DNA of 64,000 nt from Pseudomonas sp. ADAK13. GTDB lineage: Bacteria; Pseudomonadota; Gammaproteobacteria; Pseudomonadales; Pseudomonadaceae. Positions 1-9,326 of this stretch are shown piece by piece. The first letter of the stretch is position 1; every line of letters begins with the position of its first letter. The position numbers were made by a program, and so were the translations under genes. The notes under the pieces were generated by a model. That model searched no databases, was not told the DNA's origin, and worked only from the letters and a program-made list of their open reading frames with translations. The stretch spans positions 806,001 to 870,000 of the forward strand of contig NZ_CP052860.1 in assembly GCF_012935715.1 (NCBI RefSeq). The letters run 5' to 3'.

Positions 1-561
1 CGCGTCCAGTTCAATGCCTCCACCCGGGAAGCCCACCTCGGTCTGTTTGACCTGCTCGAAATTCATCGGCAGCAGCTTGGTGGTGCACATTTGGTAGTCG
101 TTGTAGGCCTTGCTGAATTTCGCCGGTAACAGGCGGATTTCGGAGTAACCACCCTCACGGCTATAGTGACGCACCGTCGGGCTGCGACCTTCAAGCAGGC
201 CGGTAAACAAGCGTCCCGCCTGGGCCTGGGAACTATTAAACAGCACATCGCCACTACCGATCCGCACTGCACCCAGGTTGATATCACCACGTCCCGGTTG
301 CCACGGCGCAGCCGCTGCCAGCAGGGTTGCGGAACCGCCGCCCATCGAACCGTTAAAGGCTTTCAGACGAAACGTCGCCTGCTCGCCGGCCCGGCGTACG
401 AACTCGCCCGTACCGAAATCGGTGATCGGCTGGCTCAATCGGCACTCGAATTTATCGCCCTCCACTTTCCACTCAATATTCTCCAGACGTGTCTGGAACG
501 TGAGGGCCATCGCGGGCAGGCTGGCGAACACACTGAGCAGGGCTAGATAATGCTGGCGCAC
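1..561 (-). CDS. motY: Flagellar sodium/proton motor ring protein MotY (5' part, C-terminus outside window)
   Basis: The minus strand is open from a GTG at 561-559 to the window edge, giving 187 residues with no stop. A GGAG-type ribosome site lies just upstream. The product begins with a short signal peptide (VRQHYLALLS...PAMA) followed by LTFQTRLENIEWKVEG. This start and the domain fit the N-terminal MotY domain; the OmpA-like peptidoglycan-binding domain should lie beyond the left edge. MotY forms the periplasmic T-ring that anchors MotAB/CD stators. The position immediately divergent from pyrC is the same as that of motY (PA3526) in P. aeruginosa, recalled from memory. The gene is easily missed because of the GTG start. 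Confidence 0.82.
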   Translation of the reverse strand, partial: MRQHYLALLSVFASLPAMALTFQTRLENIEWKVEGDKFECRLSQPITDFGTGEFVRRAGEQATFRLKAFNGSMGGGSATLLAAAAPWQPGRGDINLGAVRIGSGDVLFNSSQAQAGRLFTGLLEGRSPTVRHYSREGGYSEIRLLPAKFSKAYNDYQMCTTKLLPMNFEQVKQTEVGFPGGGIELDA

Positions 562-717
562 GGGAGGCTCCACTGGTTTCTACAACACATCAAGGCGTCA
601 TACATCGTTAAGGCATACCCAGGGATATCGGTCGCATCCTGCAAAACTTGATAGCGAGTGCCTGCAAGAGTCTTTTCCGGTAGCATTCCCACCAGATTGA
701 CCCGCCTGGAATCCCCA

Positions 718-1764
718 ATGTCCGACCGCCTGACCCTGCTGCGTCCCGACGACTGGCATATTCATCTTCGCGATGGTGCTGCGTTGCCCCAAACCGTGGC
801 CGATGTAGCGCGCACGTTTGGCCGCGCCATCATCATGCCTAACCTGGTACCTCCGGTGCGTAACGCCGCGGAAGCCGATGCCTATCGCCAGCGCATTCTT
901 GCTGCACGACCGGCCGGCAGCCGCTTTGAACCGTTGATGGTGCTGTACCTGACCGACCGCACCCAGCCCGAAGAAATTCGCCATGCCAAGGCCAGCGGTT
1001 TCGTGCACGCCGCCAAGCTGTACCCGGCCGGTGCGACCACCAACTCCGATTCCGGCGTAACCAGTATCGACAAGATTCTGCCGGCCATCGAAGCCATGGC
1101 GGAAGTCGGCATGCCGTTGCTGATCCACGGTGAAGTCACCCGTGGCGATGTCGATGTATTCGATCGTGAAAAGATCTTCATCGACGAGCACATGCGCCGC
1201 GTGGTGGAGTTGTTCCCGACCCTCAAGGTCGTGTTCGAGCACATCACCACCGCCGATGCCGTGCAGTTCGTCACCGAGGCTTCGGCTAACGTCGGCGCGA
1301 CCATCACCGCGCATCACCTGTTGTACAACCGCAACCACATGCTGGTGGGCGGGATTCGGCCGCACTTCTATTGCCTGCCGATTCTCAAGCGCAACACGCA
1401 CCAGGTGGCGCTGCTGGATGCCGCCACCAGTGGCAGCGAGAAATTTTTCCTCGGTACCGACTCCGCGCCCCACGCCCAACACGCCAAAGAAGCAGCGTGC
1501 GGTTGTGCCGGTTGCTACACCGCCTATGCGGCGATCGAGTTGTATGCCGAAGCGTTCGAACAACGCAACGCGCTGGACAAGCTTGAAGCGTTCGCCAGCC
1601 TCAACGGCCCGCGTTTCTATGGCCTGCCGGCGAATACCGACCGCATTACCCTGGTCCGTGAAGACTGGACCGCCCCCACCAGCCTGCCGTTTGGCGAGCT
1701 GACCGTTATCCCGCTGCGCGCCGGTGAAACACTGCGCTGGCGCCTGCTGGAGGAACACCCGTGA
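718..1764 (+). CDS. pyrC: Dihydroorotase, class II type
   Basis: Converts N-carbamoyl-L-aspartate to dihydroorotate in cytoplasmic pyrimidine synthesis. The ATG at 718 gives 348 residues, the same length as E. coli PyrC; a longer frame starting at 658 has no conserved residues before [20 protein letters not shown]. The HxH zinc motif is H14/H16, the carboxylated lysine is probably K100 in [12 protein letters not shown], and later histidines lie in LIHGEV and FEHITT. The stop overlaps the GTG start of rnt by 4 bases (GTGA), so the two genes are translationally coupled. Confidence 0.96.
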   Translation: MSDRLTLLRPDDWHIHLRDGAALPQTVADVARTFGRAIIMPNLVPPVRNAAEADAYRQRILAARPAGSRFEPLMVLYLTDRTQPEEIRHAKASGFVHAAKLYPAGATTNSDSGVTSIDKILPAIEAMAEVGMPLLIHGEVTRGDVDVFDREKIFIDEHMRRVVELFPTLKVVFEHITTADAVQFVTEASANVGATITAHHLLYNRNHMLVGGIRPHFYCLPILKRNTHQVALLDAATSGSEKFFLGTDSAPHAQHAKEAACGCAGCYTAYAAIELYAEAFEQRNALDKLEAFASLNGPRFYGLPANTDRITLVREDWTAPTSLPFGELTVIPLRAGETLRWRLLEEHP

Positions 1765-2438
1765 GTGAAGACCATTACGACGACGACCAGGAACACGGCG
1801 GCGGTGGTGGCGGTTCCCGTCACCCGATGGCCGAGCGGTTCCGTGGCTACCTCCCGGTCGTTATCGACGTAGAAACCGGCGGCTTCAATTGCGCCACTGA
1901 CGCATTGCTGGAAATCGCCGCCACGACCATCGGCATGGATGAACAGGGTTTCGTGTTCCCGGAACACACCCATTTCTTCCGCGTCGAGCCGTTCGAAGGC
2001 GCCAACATCGAAGCCGCAGCTTTGGAGTTCACCGGGATCAAGCTCGATCACCCACTGCGCATGGCCGTCAGTGAAGAAGCGGCGCTGACCGACATCTTCC
2101 GTGGCGTGCGCAAGGCGTTGAAGGCCAACGGCTGCAAACGCGCAATCCTGGTGGGCCACAACAGCAGCTTCGACTTGGGCTTCCTCAACGCGGCTGTGGC
2201 GCGCCTGGACATGAAACGTAACCCGTTTCACCCGTTCTCCAGCTTCGACACCGCGACCCTCGCTGGCTTGGCCTATGGCCAGACCGTGCTGGCCAAAGCC
2301 TGCCAGGCCGCCGGTATCGACTTCGACGGTCGTGAAGCCCACTCGGCCCGCTACGACACCGAGAAGACGGCCGAGCTGTTCTGCGGCATCGTCAACCGCT
2401 GGAAACAGATGGGCGGCTGGGAAGACTTCAACGACTGA
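1761..2438 (+). CDS. rnt: Ribonuclease T
   Basis: 3'-5' exoribonuclease of the DEDDh family that trims the 3' ends of tRNA and other stable RNAs. The protein is 225 residues from a GTG overlapping the pyrC stop. Exonuclease motifs are visible: VIDVETGGF (Exo I), [10 protein letters not shown] (Exo II) and [10 protein letters not shown] (Exo III with the catalytic histidine). The N-terminus carries a Gly-rich, acidic lead ([14 protein letters not shown]) of about 25 residues before the exonuclease fold. It shares an operon with pyrC and ends at a strong hairpin terminator. Confidence 0.96.
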   Translation: MSEDHYDDDQEHGGGGGGSRHPMAERFRGYLPVVIDVETGGFNCATDALLEIAATTIGMDEQGFVFPEHTHFFRVEPFEGANIEAAALEFTGIKLDHPLRMAVSEEAALTDIFRGVRKALKANGCKRAILVGHNSSFDLGFLNAAVARLDMKRNPFHPFSSFDTATLAGLAYGQTVLAKACQAAGIDFDGREAHSARYDTEKTAELFCGIVNRWKQMGGWEDFND

Positions 2439-2454
2439 AGCCAAACCCCGCGCA

Positions 2455-2487
2455 TAAAAAAACCGGCCTTCTCAGGCCGGTTTTTTT
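2455..2487. terminator. Bidirectional intrinsic terminator between rnt and peroxiredoxin
   Basis: A-run, AACCGGCCT, loop TCTC, AGGCCGGTT, T-run. The two genes converge here, so it can serve both. Confidence 0.9.
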
Positions 2488-2503
2488 GTCCCGCGAATCC
2501 GAC

Positions 2504-3106
2504 TTACAGCTTGCCGGCGTTCTCGGTCAGGTAAGCCGCAACGCCTTCTGGCGAAGCGTTCATGCCTTTGTCGCCTTTTTTCCAGTTGGCAGGGCAAACT
2601 TCGCCGTGCTCTTCGTGGAATTGCAGAGCGTCGACCAGACGGATCAGCTCTTCCATGTTACGGCCCAGCGGCAGGTCGTTGATGATCTGCGAGCGGACAA
2701 CGCCCTTGTCGTCGATCAGGAATGCGCCACGGAAAGCCACGCCGCCTTCGGACTCAACGTCGTAAGCCTTGGCGATGTCGTGCTTCATGTCGGCAGCCAT
2801 GGTGTATTTGACTTTGCCGATACCGCCATCATTGATGGCAGTGTTGCGCCAGGCGTTGTGGGTGAAATGGGAGTCGATGGAAACGGCTACCACTTCAACG
2901 TTGCGCGCCTTGAAATCGTCCATGCGGTGATCCAGAGCGATCAGCTCCGAAGGGCAGACGAAGGTGAAGTCCAGCGGGTAGAAGAACACCAGGCCGTATT
3001 TGCCTTTGATGGCTTCAGACAGTTTGAAGCTGTCTACGATTTCGCCATTGCCGAGGACGGCGGGTACGTCGAAATCCGGGGCTTGTTTGCCGACGAGTAC
3101 GCTCAT
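2504..3106 (-). CDS. Typical 2-Cys peroxiredoxin (AhpC/TSA family)
   Basis: Thiol peroxidase that reduces H2O2 and alkyl hydroperoxides. The protein is 200 residues. The peroxidatic cysteine is C51 in FTFVCPSE and the resolving cysteine is C171 in EVCPANW, with the usual extended C-terminal tail. The start at 3106 has a GGAG-like site. It is divergent from bfd, so an oxidative stress gene and an iron-storage gene share an intergenic region of about 240 bases. The arrangement matches PA3529 in P. aeruginosa. It is closer to the Prx1 subgroup than to classical AhpC, and no ahpF is nearby; the reductant is not visible here. Confidence 0.93.
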   Translation of the reverse strand: MSVLVGKQAPDFDVPAVLGNGEIVDSFKLSEAIKGKYGLVFFYPLDFTFVCPSELIALDHRMDDFKARNVEVVAVSIDSHFTHNAWRNTAINDGGIGKVKYTMAADMKHDIAKAYDVESEGGVAFRGAFLIDDKGVVRSQIINDLPLGRNMEELIRLVDALQFHEEHGEVCPANWKKGDKGMNASPEGVAAYLTENAGKL

Positions 3107-3277
3107 TGGGTATCTCCTGATGGTGGTGACTGAAGTAAAAGGATCCGCCCCAGTGTGCCGCAGCTAAACGACAGGCCTGTGACGCGATCACGCTTCGTGA
3201 AGACCGACCATCATACCGGAAAAAAGCCGTTCGTCAGTGAGCCCGCTTGCAAACAGCAAGCCTTGTGAAACTACTTT

Positions 3278-3297
3278 GACAATCATTCTCGTTAACA
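3278..3297 (+). promoter_or_regulatory. Fur box upstream of bfd
   Basis: GACAATCATTCTCGTTAACA; read on the minus strand, AACGAGAATGATT closely fits the pseudomonad Fur half-site pattern AATGAGAATNATT. It lies about 47 bases before the bfd start, consistent with iron repression of bfd. Inferred from sequence only. Confidence 0.7.
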
Positions 3298-3343
3298 TTA
3301 AGATCCGTCGCACTTAAGCCTTAAACCGCGATGGTTCTCCCTT

Positions 3344-3562
3344 ATGTATGTCTGCCTCTGCACTGGCGTCACCGACGGACAAATCCGCGAAGCGATCTAT
3401 GAAGGTTGCTGCAGCTACAAGGAAGTACGTGAAACCACCGGCGTGGCCAGCCAATGCGGCAAATGTGCCTGCCTCGCCAAGCAAGTGGTACGGGAAACCC
3501 TGACGCAGCTGCAAACTGCCCAGGCTGCGATCCCCTACTCAGCAGAATTTACACACGCATAA
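3344..3562 (+). CDS. bfd: Bacterioferritin-associated ferredoxin
   Basis: Small [2Fe-2S] protein that docks on bacterioferritin and passes electrons to its haem to release stored iron under iron limitation. It has 72 residues. Cluster ligands are C4 and C6 (MYVCLCTG) and C38 and C41 (SQCGKC); extra cysteines C22, C23 and C43 are present. A Fur box precedes it and a terminator follows it. The bacterioferritin gene lies 200 bases downstream with its own upstream region. Confidence 0.95.
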   Translation: MYVCLCTGVTDGQIREAIYEGCCSYKEVRETTGVASQCGKCACLAKQVVRETLTQLQTAQAAIPYSAEFTHA

Positions 3563-3578
3563 TTGGCGTGTTTTAAAG

Positions 3579-3604
3579 AACCGGACTTAGTGTCCGGTTT
3601 TTTT
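3579..3604 (+). terminator. Intrinsic terminator after bfd
   Basis: AACCGGAC, 5-base loop, GTCCGGTT followed by a T-run. Confidence 0.88.
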
Positions 3605-3762
3605 ATGCCCGAAATTCAAACAGTTAGCGCCAAGACGCGGAACACAAACATTCTTATTCCGATTAATTTTCATTTATTATTCAATAACTTAGGTTTGACA
3701 GTAGTCAATACGCCGCTCAAACTCCGCCTTATATACAGCTAATACAGGGCAGGACCCCAATC

Positions 3763-4233
3763 ATGAAAGGCGACATTACAGTCATCCAGCAACTCAACAA
3801 AATCCTTGCCAATGAACTGGTCGCGATCAATCAGTACTTCCTGCATGCACGCATGTATGACGATTGGGGCCTGGAAAAGCTGGGCAAGCGTGAATACAAA
3901 GAATCCATCAAGGCCATGAAGGACGCTGACGCGCTGATCAAGCGCATCCTGTTTCTGGAAGGCCTGCCGAACGTGCAGGACCTGGGCAAGCTGAACATCG
4001 GCGAGCACACCCAGGAAATGATCAACTGCGACCTGAACTTCGAGCGCAAGAGCCACACCGACCTCAAGGCCGCCATCGCTCATTGCGAAACCAAGGGCGA
4101 CTTCGGCAGCCGCGAGTTGCTGGAAGATATCCTTGAAGACCAGGAAGAACACATCGACTGGCTGGAAACCCAAATCGGCCTGATCGACAAAGTGACTATC
4201 GAGAATTACCTGCAATCGCAGATGGGTGAATAA
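3763..4233 (+). CDS. bfr: Bacterioferritin, haem-binding subunit with altered ferroxidase site
   Basis: 24-mer iron-storage protein subunit; 156 residues, full family length. The haem ligand M52 is present. By direct counting against E. coli Bfr (ligands E18, E51, H54, E94, E127, H130), this protein keeps E18, E94 and H130. It has A51, D54 and Q127 where E, H and E are expected (IKAMKDAD and EDQEEHID). Half of the di-iron site is therefore changed. In some bacteria a haem-binding, ferroxidase-poor subunit co-assembles with a ferroxidase-competent, haem-poor subunit, and this sequence would fit the former role. The preceding AT-rich 160 bases probably hold its promoter. It is adjacent to bfd, its electron-transfer partner. 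Confidence 0.93.
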   Translation: MKGDITVIQQLNKILANELVAINQYFLHARMYDDWGLEKLGKREYKESIKAMKDADALIKRILFLEGLPNVQDLGKLNIGEHTQEMINCDLNFERKSHTDLKAAIAHCETKGDFGSRELLEDILEDQEEHIDWLETQIGLIDKVTIENYLQSQMGE

Positions 4234-4252
4234 CCCTTAGTTCCCGGCCACT

Positions 4253-4289
4253 AAAAAGCCCCGCTCTCTTTCGAGAAGCGGGGCTTTTT
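4253..4289 (+). terminator. Intrinsic terminator after bfr
   Basis: AAAAAGCCCCGCT / AGCGGGGCTTTTT hairpin with an inner CTC/GAG pairing; serves bfr and the convergent grxD. Confidence 0.9.
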
Positions 4290-4310
4290 ATTGCCGCAGC
4301 CTGGAAAAAA

Positions 4311-4649
4311 TCAGGCTTCGGTCTTCGCCGCAGCCTTGGCTGCTGCGTCTTTGATCAGTGCCTGCAACGAACCATCAGCGGCCATTTCGGTGATGATGTC
4401 GCTACCGCCGACCAACTCACCGGCCACCCACAGCTGCGGGAAGGTTGGCCAGTTGGCGTACTTCGGCAGGTTGGCACGGATTTCCGGGTTCTGCAGGATA
4501 TCCACGTAGGCGAATTTCTCGCCACATTGCATGATTGCCTGGGAAGCCTTTGCGGAGAAGCCACACTGAGGCGCGTTAGGTGCGCCTTTCATGTAAAGCA
4601 GAATAGTGTTGTTGGCAATCTGCTCTTTGATCGTTTCGATGATATCCAT
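4311..4649 (-). CDS. grxD: Monothiol glutaredoxin (Grx4 type)
   Basis: Binds a glutathione-coordinated [2Fe-2S] cluster and takes part in Fe-S trafficking. The 112 residues carry the monothiol CGFS active site at C29-S32 (APQCGFSAKA), the family-specific WPTFPQLW loop and the GGSDI glutathione-binding segment. The start at 4649 is the first Met, matching MDIIETIKEQI. It is the last member of the iron-related cluster peroxiredoxin-bfd-bfr-grxD. Confidence 0.96.
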   Translation of the reverse strand: MDIIETIKEQIANNTILLYMKGAPNAPQCGFSAKASQAIMQCGEKFAYVDILQNPEIRANLPKYANWPTFPQLWVAGELVGGSDIITEMAADGSLQALIKDAAAKAAAKTEA

Positions 4650-4748
4650 GGAACACCTCGGCTGGAACTTTCCGACTCATGGGTCGGCACGGTGGCGCAT
4701 TGTAACGCAAACCCCAGCGTGACGCTCGGACTCCCCGACAGACAATCC

Positions 4749-6845
4749 TTACGCCGCCGCCACCTGCACCGGCACGCCATTCAACGCCGCGTTACCCGAC
4801 AGCTCATCCAATTGCCGCTCGTCCGTCAGATCGTTTGCGCTCGCCCCCGGCTGCCCGCTGGCGATGGTCATCTGCACGCCCGGACGGCCGTGGCCCCAAC
4901 CGTGAGGCAGGCTGACCACGCCGGGCATCATGTCCCGGCTGGCCAACACCTCCACTTCGATCATGCCGATGCGCGAACTCACGCGCACTCGCTGCCCATC
5001 AATAAGCTGACGGTGGGCCAGGTCGTCGGGGTGCATCAGCAACTGGTGACGGGGCTTGCCCTTCACCAGTCGGTGGTAGTTATGCATCCAGGAGTTGTTG
5101 CTGCGCACATGGCGACGGCCAATCAGCAGCAACTCATTCACCTCGGGCACCGGCTGTGCGGCAAAACGCGCAAGGTCGGCGAGGATCACCGGCGGCGCCG
5201 CCTGCAGATGGCCATTGGCGGTTTTCATGCGGCCCGCCAGGTTCGGCTTCAGCGGCCCGAGGTCCAGGCCGTGAGGATGATCCGCCAGCGCGGCAATGGA
5301 CAACGTATCGCCATAAGGCCCGGCCCGCAGCCCGAAGTCGATCATCTGCGCGGGCGGCATGGTGGGCTTGAGTGCATGACCGGTTTTCGCGGCAAACGCC
5401 TGGGCCAGGCCGACGAAGATTTCCCAGTCATGCAACGCACCCTCGGGTTTTGGCAGGATGGCGCGGTTGAAGCGGGTGACATTGCGCACTGCGAACATGT
5501 TGAACGTGGTGTCGTAGTGATCGTTTTCCAGGGCCGAGGTGGACGGCAGGATCAGGTCGGCATAGCGCGTGGTTTCATTGATGTACAGGTCGACACTGAC
5601 CATGAACTCCAGCCCATCCAGCGCCTGCTCCAGTTGCCGGCCGTTGGGCGTGGACAGCACCGGGTTCCCCGCCACCGTCACCAGGGCGCGGATCTGTCCT
5701 TCACCCTCGGTGAGCATTTCTTCAGCCAATGCCGACACAGGCAACTCGCCACCGTACTCTGGCCGCCCGGAAACCCGGCTCTGCCAGCGATTGAAATGCC
5801 CGCCGGAGGTGGAGGCGACCAGGTCGACTGCCGGCGTAGTGCACACGGCGCCGCCCACGCGGTCCAGGTTGCCGGTGACCAGGTTGATCAACTGCACCAG
5901 CCAATGGCACAGCGTGCCGAAGGCCTGGGTCGACACACCCATGCGGCCATAACACACCGCCTTGTCAGCCGCAGCGAAGTCCCGCGCCAACTGGCGGATC
6001 TGCTCGGCAGGCACCGCGCATTGGCGGCTCATGGCCTCGGCGGTGAACCCGGCCACGGCCTGGCGCACTTCATCCAGGCCGTCGACCGGTAGGTGACTGT
6101 CACGGGTCAAGTTCTCGGCGAACAGCGTATTGAGCAAGCCGAACAACAGCGCCGCATCGCCACCCGGGCGCACAAACAGATGCTGGTCGGCCATCGCTGC
6201 CGTCTCGCTGCGGCGCGGATCAATCACCACCACTTTGCCGCCCCGGGCCTGGATCGCCTTCAGGCGTTTCTCCACGTCCGGTACGGTCATGATGCTGCCG
6301 TTGGACGCCAGCGGGTTGCCGCCGAGGATCAGCATGAAATCGGTATGGTCGATGTCCGGGATCGGCAGCAACAGGCCGTGGCCGTACATCAGGTGACTGG
6401 TGAGGTGATGGGGCAACTGGTCCACGGAGGTGGCGGAAAACCGATTGCGGGTCTTGAGCTGGCCGAGGAAGTAATTGCTGTGGGTCATCAGGCCATAGTT
6501 GTGCACGCTCGGATTGCCCTGGTACACCGCCACCGCATTTTGCCCATGGCGTGCCTGGATGCCCGCGAGGCGCTCGGCTACGAGCGCAAAGGCGTCGTCC
6601 CACGGGATCGGCTGCCATTCACTGCCCACCCGCAACATGGGCTGGTGCAGGCGATCCGGGTCGTTCTGGATGTCCTGCAGGGCCACGGCCTTGGGGCAGA
6701 TATGACCACGACTGAACGTGTCCAGGGGGTCGCCCTTGATCGAGGTGATCGCCAGGCTCCCGTCTTCGCCCTGGGTGGTTTCCAGTGTCAGGCCGCAGAT
6801 GGCTTCGCACAGATGGCAGGCACGGTGGTGGAGAGTCTTGGTCAT
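4749..6845 (-). CDS. Molybdopterin oxidoreductase family protein (bis-MGD, [4Fe-4S])
   Basis: The start at 6845 (MTKTLHHRACHLCEAICGL) gives 698 residues; the open frame extends further upstream but that extension looks non-coding. An AGAGAC site precedes the chosen ATG. C10, C13, C17 and C50 form the CxxCxxxC...HICPK [4Fe-4S] motif of formate dehydrogenase and nitrate reductase relatives. The body carries molybdopterin-domain segments (ILGGNPLASNG, VVIDPRRSETA) and a C-terminal molydopterin-dinucleotide-binding domain (MHPDDLAHRQLIDGQRVRV...LPHGWGHG). No twin-arginine signal or partner subunit is adjacent, so it is probably cytoplasmic. The substrate cannot be told from sequence. A similar gene sits near argF in P. 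aeruginosa (recalled). Confidence 0.88.
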   Translation of the reverse strand: MTKTLHHRACHLCEAICGLTLETTQGEDGSLAITSIKGDPLDTFSRGHICPKAVALQDIQNDPDRLHQPMLRVGSEWQPIPWDDAFALVAERLAGIQARHGQNAVAVYQGNPSVHNYGLMTHSNYFLGQLKTRNRFSATSVDQLPHHLTSHLMYGHGLLLPIPDIDHTDFMLILGGNPLASNGSIMTVPDVEKRLKAIQARGGKVVVIDPRRSETAAMADQHLFVRPGGDAALLFGLLNTLFAENLTRDSHLPVDGLDEVRQAVAGFTAEAMSRQCAVPAEQIRQLARDFAAADKAVCYGRMGVSTQAFGTLCHWLVQLINLVTGNLDRVGGAVCTTPAVDLVASTSGGHFNRWQSRVSGRPEYGGELPVSALAEEMLTEGEGQIRALVTVAGNPVLSTPNGRQLEQALDGLEFMVSVDLYINETTRYADLILPSTSALENDHYDTTFNMFAVRNVTRFNRAILPKPEGALHDWEIFVGLAQAFAAKTGHALKPTMPPAQMIDFGLRAGPYGDTLSIAALADHPHGLDLGPLKPNLAGRMKTANGHLQAAPPVILADLARFAAQPVPEVNELLLIGRRHVRSNNSWMHNYHRLVKGKPRHQLLMHPDDLAHRQLIDGQRVRVSSRIGMIEVEVLASRDMMPGVVSLPHGWGHGRPGVQMTIASGQPGASANDLTDERQLDELSGNAALNGVPVQVAAA

Positions 6846-7289
6846 GGCCAGTCTCTTTATTGTGGGCTGAACGCTTCGGACAAAAACTATGGCCCGCCCC
6901 AGGCAGCAGCGCCAGCAACGTTCGTCGTGTGAATCCAGCGGCATCAGGCCAGGGCATGAAGAAACATCAGGAAATGTTTCAACGCCCTCCGGCAGCCCGC
7001 TGAAACCGACGTACCCTGGCCTGCGCCCGCCCTCGCGCATTGCAATATGAAGTAACGCCAGTGTACAAATGACCCGCTGCTGTCAGGAAACAGGCTTCAA
7101 AAGCGCCCTCCCCGCGTCCTTGAACTCCCCTAAAAACTGTAGCCCTATTGGTAAGACGCGACATTTAATTATAAGATCGCGCCTTCCCCTATTTCGTCGC
7201 CCCGTGCGGCTTTCGCCGCAGGTCTCGCCCGTTTTCAAAATAAACAAGGCTTTGAGTATCTGCGGTCTGTTGCAAAAAGGTAGTTAATG
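6846..7289. other. Intergenic region between the molybdopterin oxidoreductase and argF
   Basis: 444 bases between divergent genes. The right third holds the argF promoter and the ArgR-type repeats. The left part must contain the oxidoreductase promoter but no clear sigma-70 match was found. No convincing small ORF or stable RNA is seen. Confidence 0.6.
7143..7184 (+). promoter_or_regulatory. ArgR operator (two direct half-sites) upstream of argF
   Basis: The pseudomonad ArgR half-site is TGTCGC-N8-AA; read in reverse it is TT-N8-GCGACA. TT at 7148-7149 plus GCGACA at 7158-7163 is an exact match. A second copy, TT at 7169-7170 plus GCGCCT at 7179-7184, is a 4/6 match exactly 21 bases later. 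A possible -35 (TTGAAC, 7120-7125) puts the operator over the promoter, as expected for arginine repression. Confidence 0.65.
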
Positions 7290-8210
7290 ATGAGCGCAAG
7301 GCACTTTCTCTCCCTGATGGATTGCACGCCCGAAGAGCTGGTCAGCGTGCTCCGTCGAGGCATTGAGCTTAAAGACCTGCGTAACCGCGGCGTACTGTTC
7401 GAGCCTTTGAAAAACCGCGTGCTCGGGATGATTTTCGAGAAGTCGTCGACCCGCACCCGTGTGTCCTTCGAAGCCGGCATGATCCAGCTCGGCGGCCAGG
7501 CTATCTTCCTGTCGCCTCGCGATACCCAACTGGGTCGCGGCGAGCCGATCAGCGACTGCGCGATTGTGATGTCGAGCATGCTGGATGCGGTGATGATCCG
7601 TACCTTCGCCCACAGCACCCTGACCGAATTTGCCGCCAACTCCCGCGTGCCTGTGATCAACGGCCTGTCCGATGACCTGCACCCGTGCCAGTTGCTGGCC
7701 GACATGCAAACCTTCCTCGAACAGCGCGGCTCGATCCAGGGCAAGACCGTGGCCTGGATCGGCGACGGCAACAACATGTGCAACAGCTATATAGAAGCGG
7801 CGATCCAGTTCGACTTCCAATTGCGCGTCGCCTGCCCTGACGGCTACGAGCCGGATGCGCGCTTCCTGGCCCAGGCCGGCGACCGCGTGACCATCGTCCG
7901 CGACCCGCGTGAGGCGGTCATCGGCGCGCACCTGGTGAGCACCGACGTGTGGACGTCCATGGGCCAGGAGGAAGAAACCGCCAAGCGCCTCAAGCTGTTC
8001 GCCCCGTTCCAGGTGACCCGCGCCCTGCTCGACCTGGCCGCGCCGGACGTGCTGTTCATGCACTGCCTGCCCGCCCACCGCGGCGAAGAAATCAGCCTCG
8101 ACCTGCTGGATGATCAGCGCTCGGTGGCCTGGGCCCAGGCAGAAAACCGCCTGCACGCACAAAAGGCCTTGCTCGAATTCCTGGTGGCGCCGGCGTACCG
8201 CCCTGCATGA
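7290..8210 (+). CDS. argF: Ornithine carbamoyltransferase, anabolic
   Basis: Condenses ornithine and carbamoyl phosphate to citrulline in arginine synthesis. The start at 7290 gives [17 protein letters not shown] and 306 residues; an ATG immediately before it (7287) is also possible. Motifs: carbamoyl-phosphate loop SSTRTR, ornithine-site DDLHPCQ and catalytic [10 protein letters not shown]. It is the anabolic type, close to P. aeruginosa ArgF. The stop overlaps the start of the next gene (ATGA), coupling an ABC ATPase to argF translation. Confidence 0.96.
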   Translation: MSARHFLSLMDCTPEELVSVLRRGIELKDLRNRGVLFEPLKNRVLGMIFEKSSTRTRVSFEAGMIQLGGQAIFLSPRDTQLGRGEPISDCAIVMSSMLDAVMIRTFAHSTLTEFAANSRVPVINGLSDDLHPCQLLADMQTFLEQRGSIQGKTVAWIGDGNNMCNSYIEAAIQFDFQLRVACPDGYEPDARFLAQAGDRVTIVRDPREAVIGAHLVSTDVWTSMGQEEETAKRLKLFAPFQVTRALLDLAAPDVLFMHCLPAHRGEEISLDLLDDQRSVAWAQAENRLHAQKALLEFLVAPAYRPA

Positions 8211-9316
8211 GCCAGCCATTACTGCTGAACCTACGCAATCTGGCATGCGGTTATCAGGATCAACGGGTGGTGCAGAACCTCAACCTGCACCTCAACGCTG
8301 GCGACATCGGTTGCCTGCTGGGCTCCTCGGGCTGCGGCAAGACCACCACCCTGCGAGCCATTGCCGGGTTTGAGCCGGTGCACGAAGGCGAGATCAGCCT
8401 GGCGGGCGAAGTCATTTCCAGCGCCGGTTTCACACTGGCCCCGGAGAAACGTCGCATCGGCATGGTGTTCCAGGACTACGCGCTGTTTCCACACCTCAGC
8501 GTGGCCGACAACATCGCCTTCGGCATTCGCAAACACCCGCAAAAAGAGCGTGTGGTCGCCGAACTGCTGGAACTGGTGAACCTGAAGAACCTCGGCAAAC
8601 GCTTCCCCCACGAGCTCTCCGGCGGCCAGCAACAGCGCGTCGCCCTGGCCCGCGCGTTGGCGCCGGAACCGCAACTGCTGCTGTTGGACGAACCCTTCTC
8701 CAACCTCGACGGCGAACTGCGGCGCAAGCTCAGCCATGAAGTGCGCGACATCCTCAAGGCGCGGGGCACCAGTGCGATTCTGGTGACCCATGACCAGGAA
8801 GAAGCCTTCGCGGTGAGTGATCATGTCGGCGTGTTCAAGGAAGGCCGCCTGGAGCAGTGGGACACGCCCTACAACCTCTACCACGAACCGCTGACGCCCT
8901 TTGTCGCCAGCTTTATTGGCCAGGGTTACTTTATTCGCGGGCAATTGAACACGCCGGAATCGGTCACCACGGAGCTGGGCGAATTGCGCGGCAACCGTGC
9001 GTACACCTGGCCTACTGGCGGCGCCGTGGATGTATTGCTGCGCCCGGACGACATCGTTTATGCGCCGGACAGTGCCTTGAAAGCGCGGATTGTCGGCAAG
9101 ACGTTCCTCGGTGCGTCGACCCTGTATCGCTTGCAGTTGCCGACAGGCGCACAGCTGGAGTCGATCTTTCCCAGCCACGCCGATCACTCGGTCGGTGCCG
9201 ATGTAGGCATTCGCGTGGCAGCCGAGCACCTGGTGTTGTTCCAGGCCTCGGGCAGCACCGCAGCACAAATCCCTCAGGTTGAGGCAGGCGTTCGCCGCTA
9301 CAGCACCGCCTCCTGA
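8207..9316 (+). CDS. ABC transporter ATP-binding protein (FbpC/PotA-like), orphan
   Basis: 369 residues. Walker [12 protein letters not shown]-loop VFQDYALFP, signature LSGGQQQR, Walker [13 protein letters not shown] and H-loop VTHDQEEA are all intact. A C-terminal TOBE-like regulatory domain of about 130 residues ([13 protein letters not shown]...) follows, as in importers of iron(III), spermidine or sugars. No permease or binding-protein gene is adjacent, so it must pair with components encoded elsewhere or act alone. It overlaps argF by 4 bases. The substrate is unknown; the FbpC-like fold is a family inference only. Confidence 0.88.
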   Translation: MSQPLLLNLRNLACGYQDQRVVQNLNLHLNAGDIGCLLGSSGCGKTTTLRAIAGFEPVHEGEISLAGEVISSAGFTLAPEKRRIGMVFQDYALFPHLSVADNIAFGIRKHPQKERVVAELLELVNLKNLGKRFPHELSGGQQQRVALARALAPEPQLLLLDEPFSNLDGELRRKLSHEVRDILKARGTSAILVTHDQEEAFAVSDHVGVFKEGRLEQWDTPYNLYHEPLTPFVASFIGQGYFIRGQLNTPESVTTELGELRGNRAYTWPTGGAVDVLLRPDDIVYAPDSALKARIVGKTFLGASTLYRLQLPTGAQLESIFPSHADHSVGADVGIRVAAEHLVLFQASGSTAAQIPQVEAGVRRYSTAS

Positions 9317-9326
9317 CGTCAACGCA

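Noticed and set aside
598..1758. Long minus-strand frame opposite pyrC
   Set aside because: Mirror of a well-identified gene; arises from high-GC codon bias and has no recognisable domain.
3640..3762. AT-rich stretch before bfr as a Fur box
   Set aside because: Only loose similarity to the motif; no hexamer arrangement convincing enough to list.
4527..6092. 521-residue plus-strand frame opposite the molybdopterin oxidoreductase
   Set aside because: Shadow frame rich in His, Arg and Gln without any fold; the opposite strand has clear motifs.
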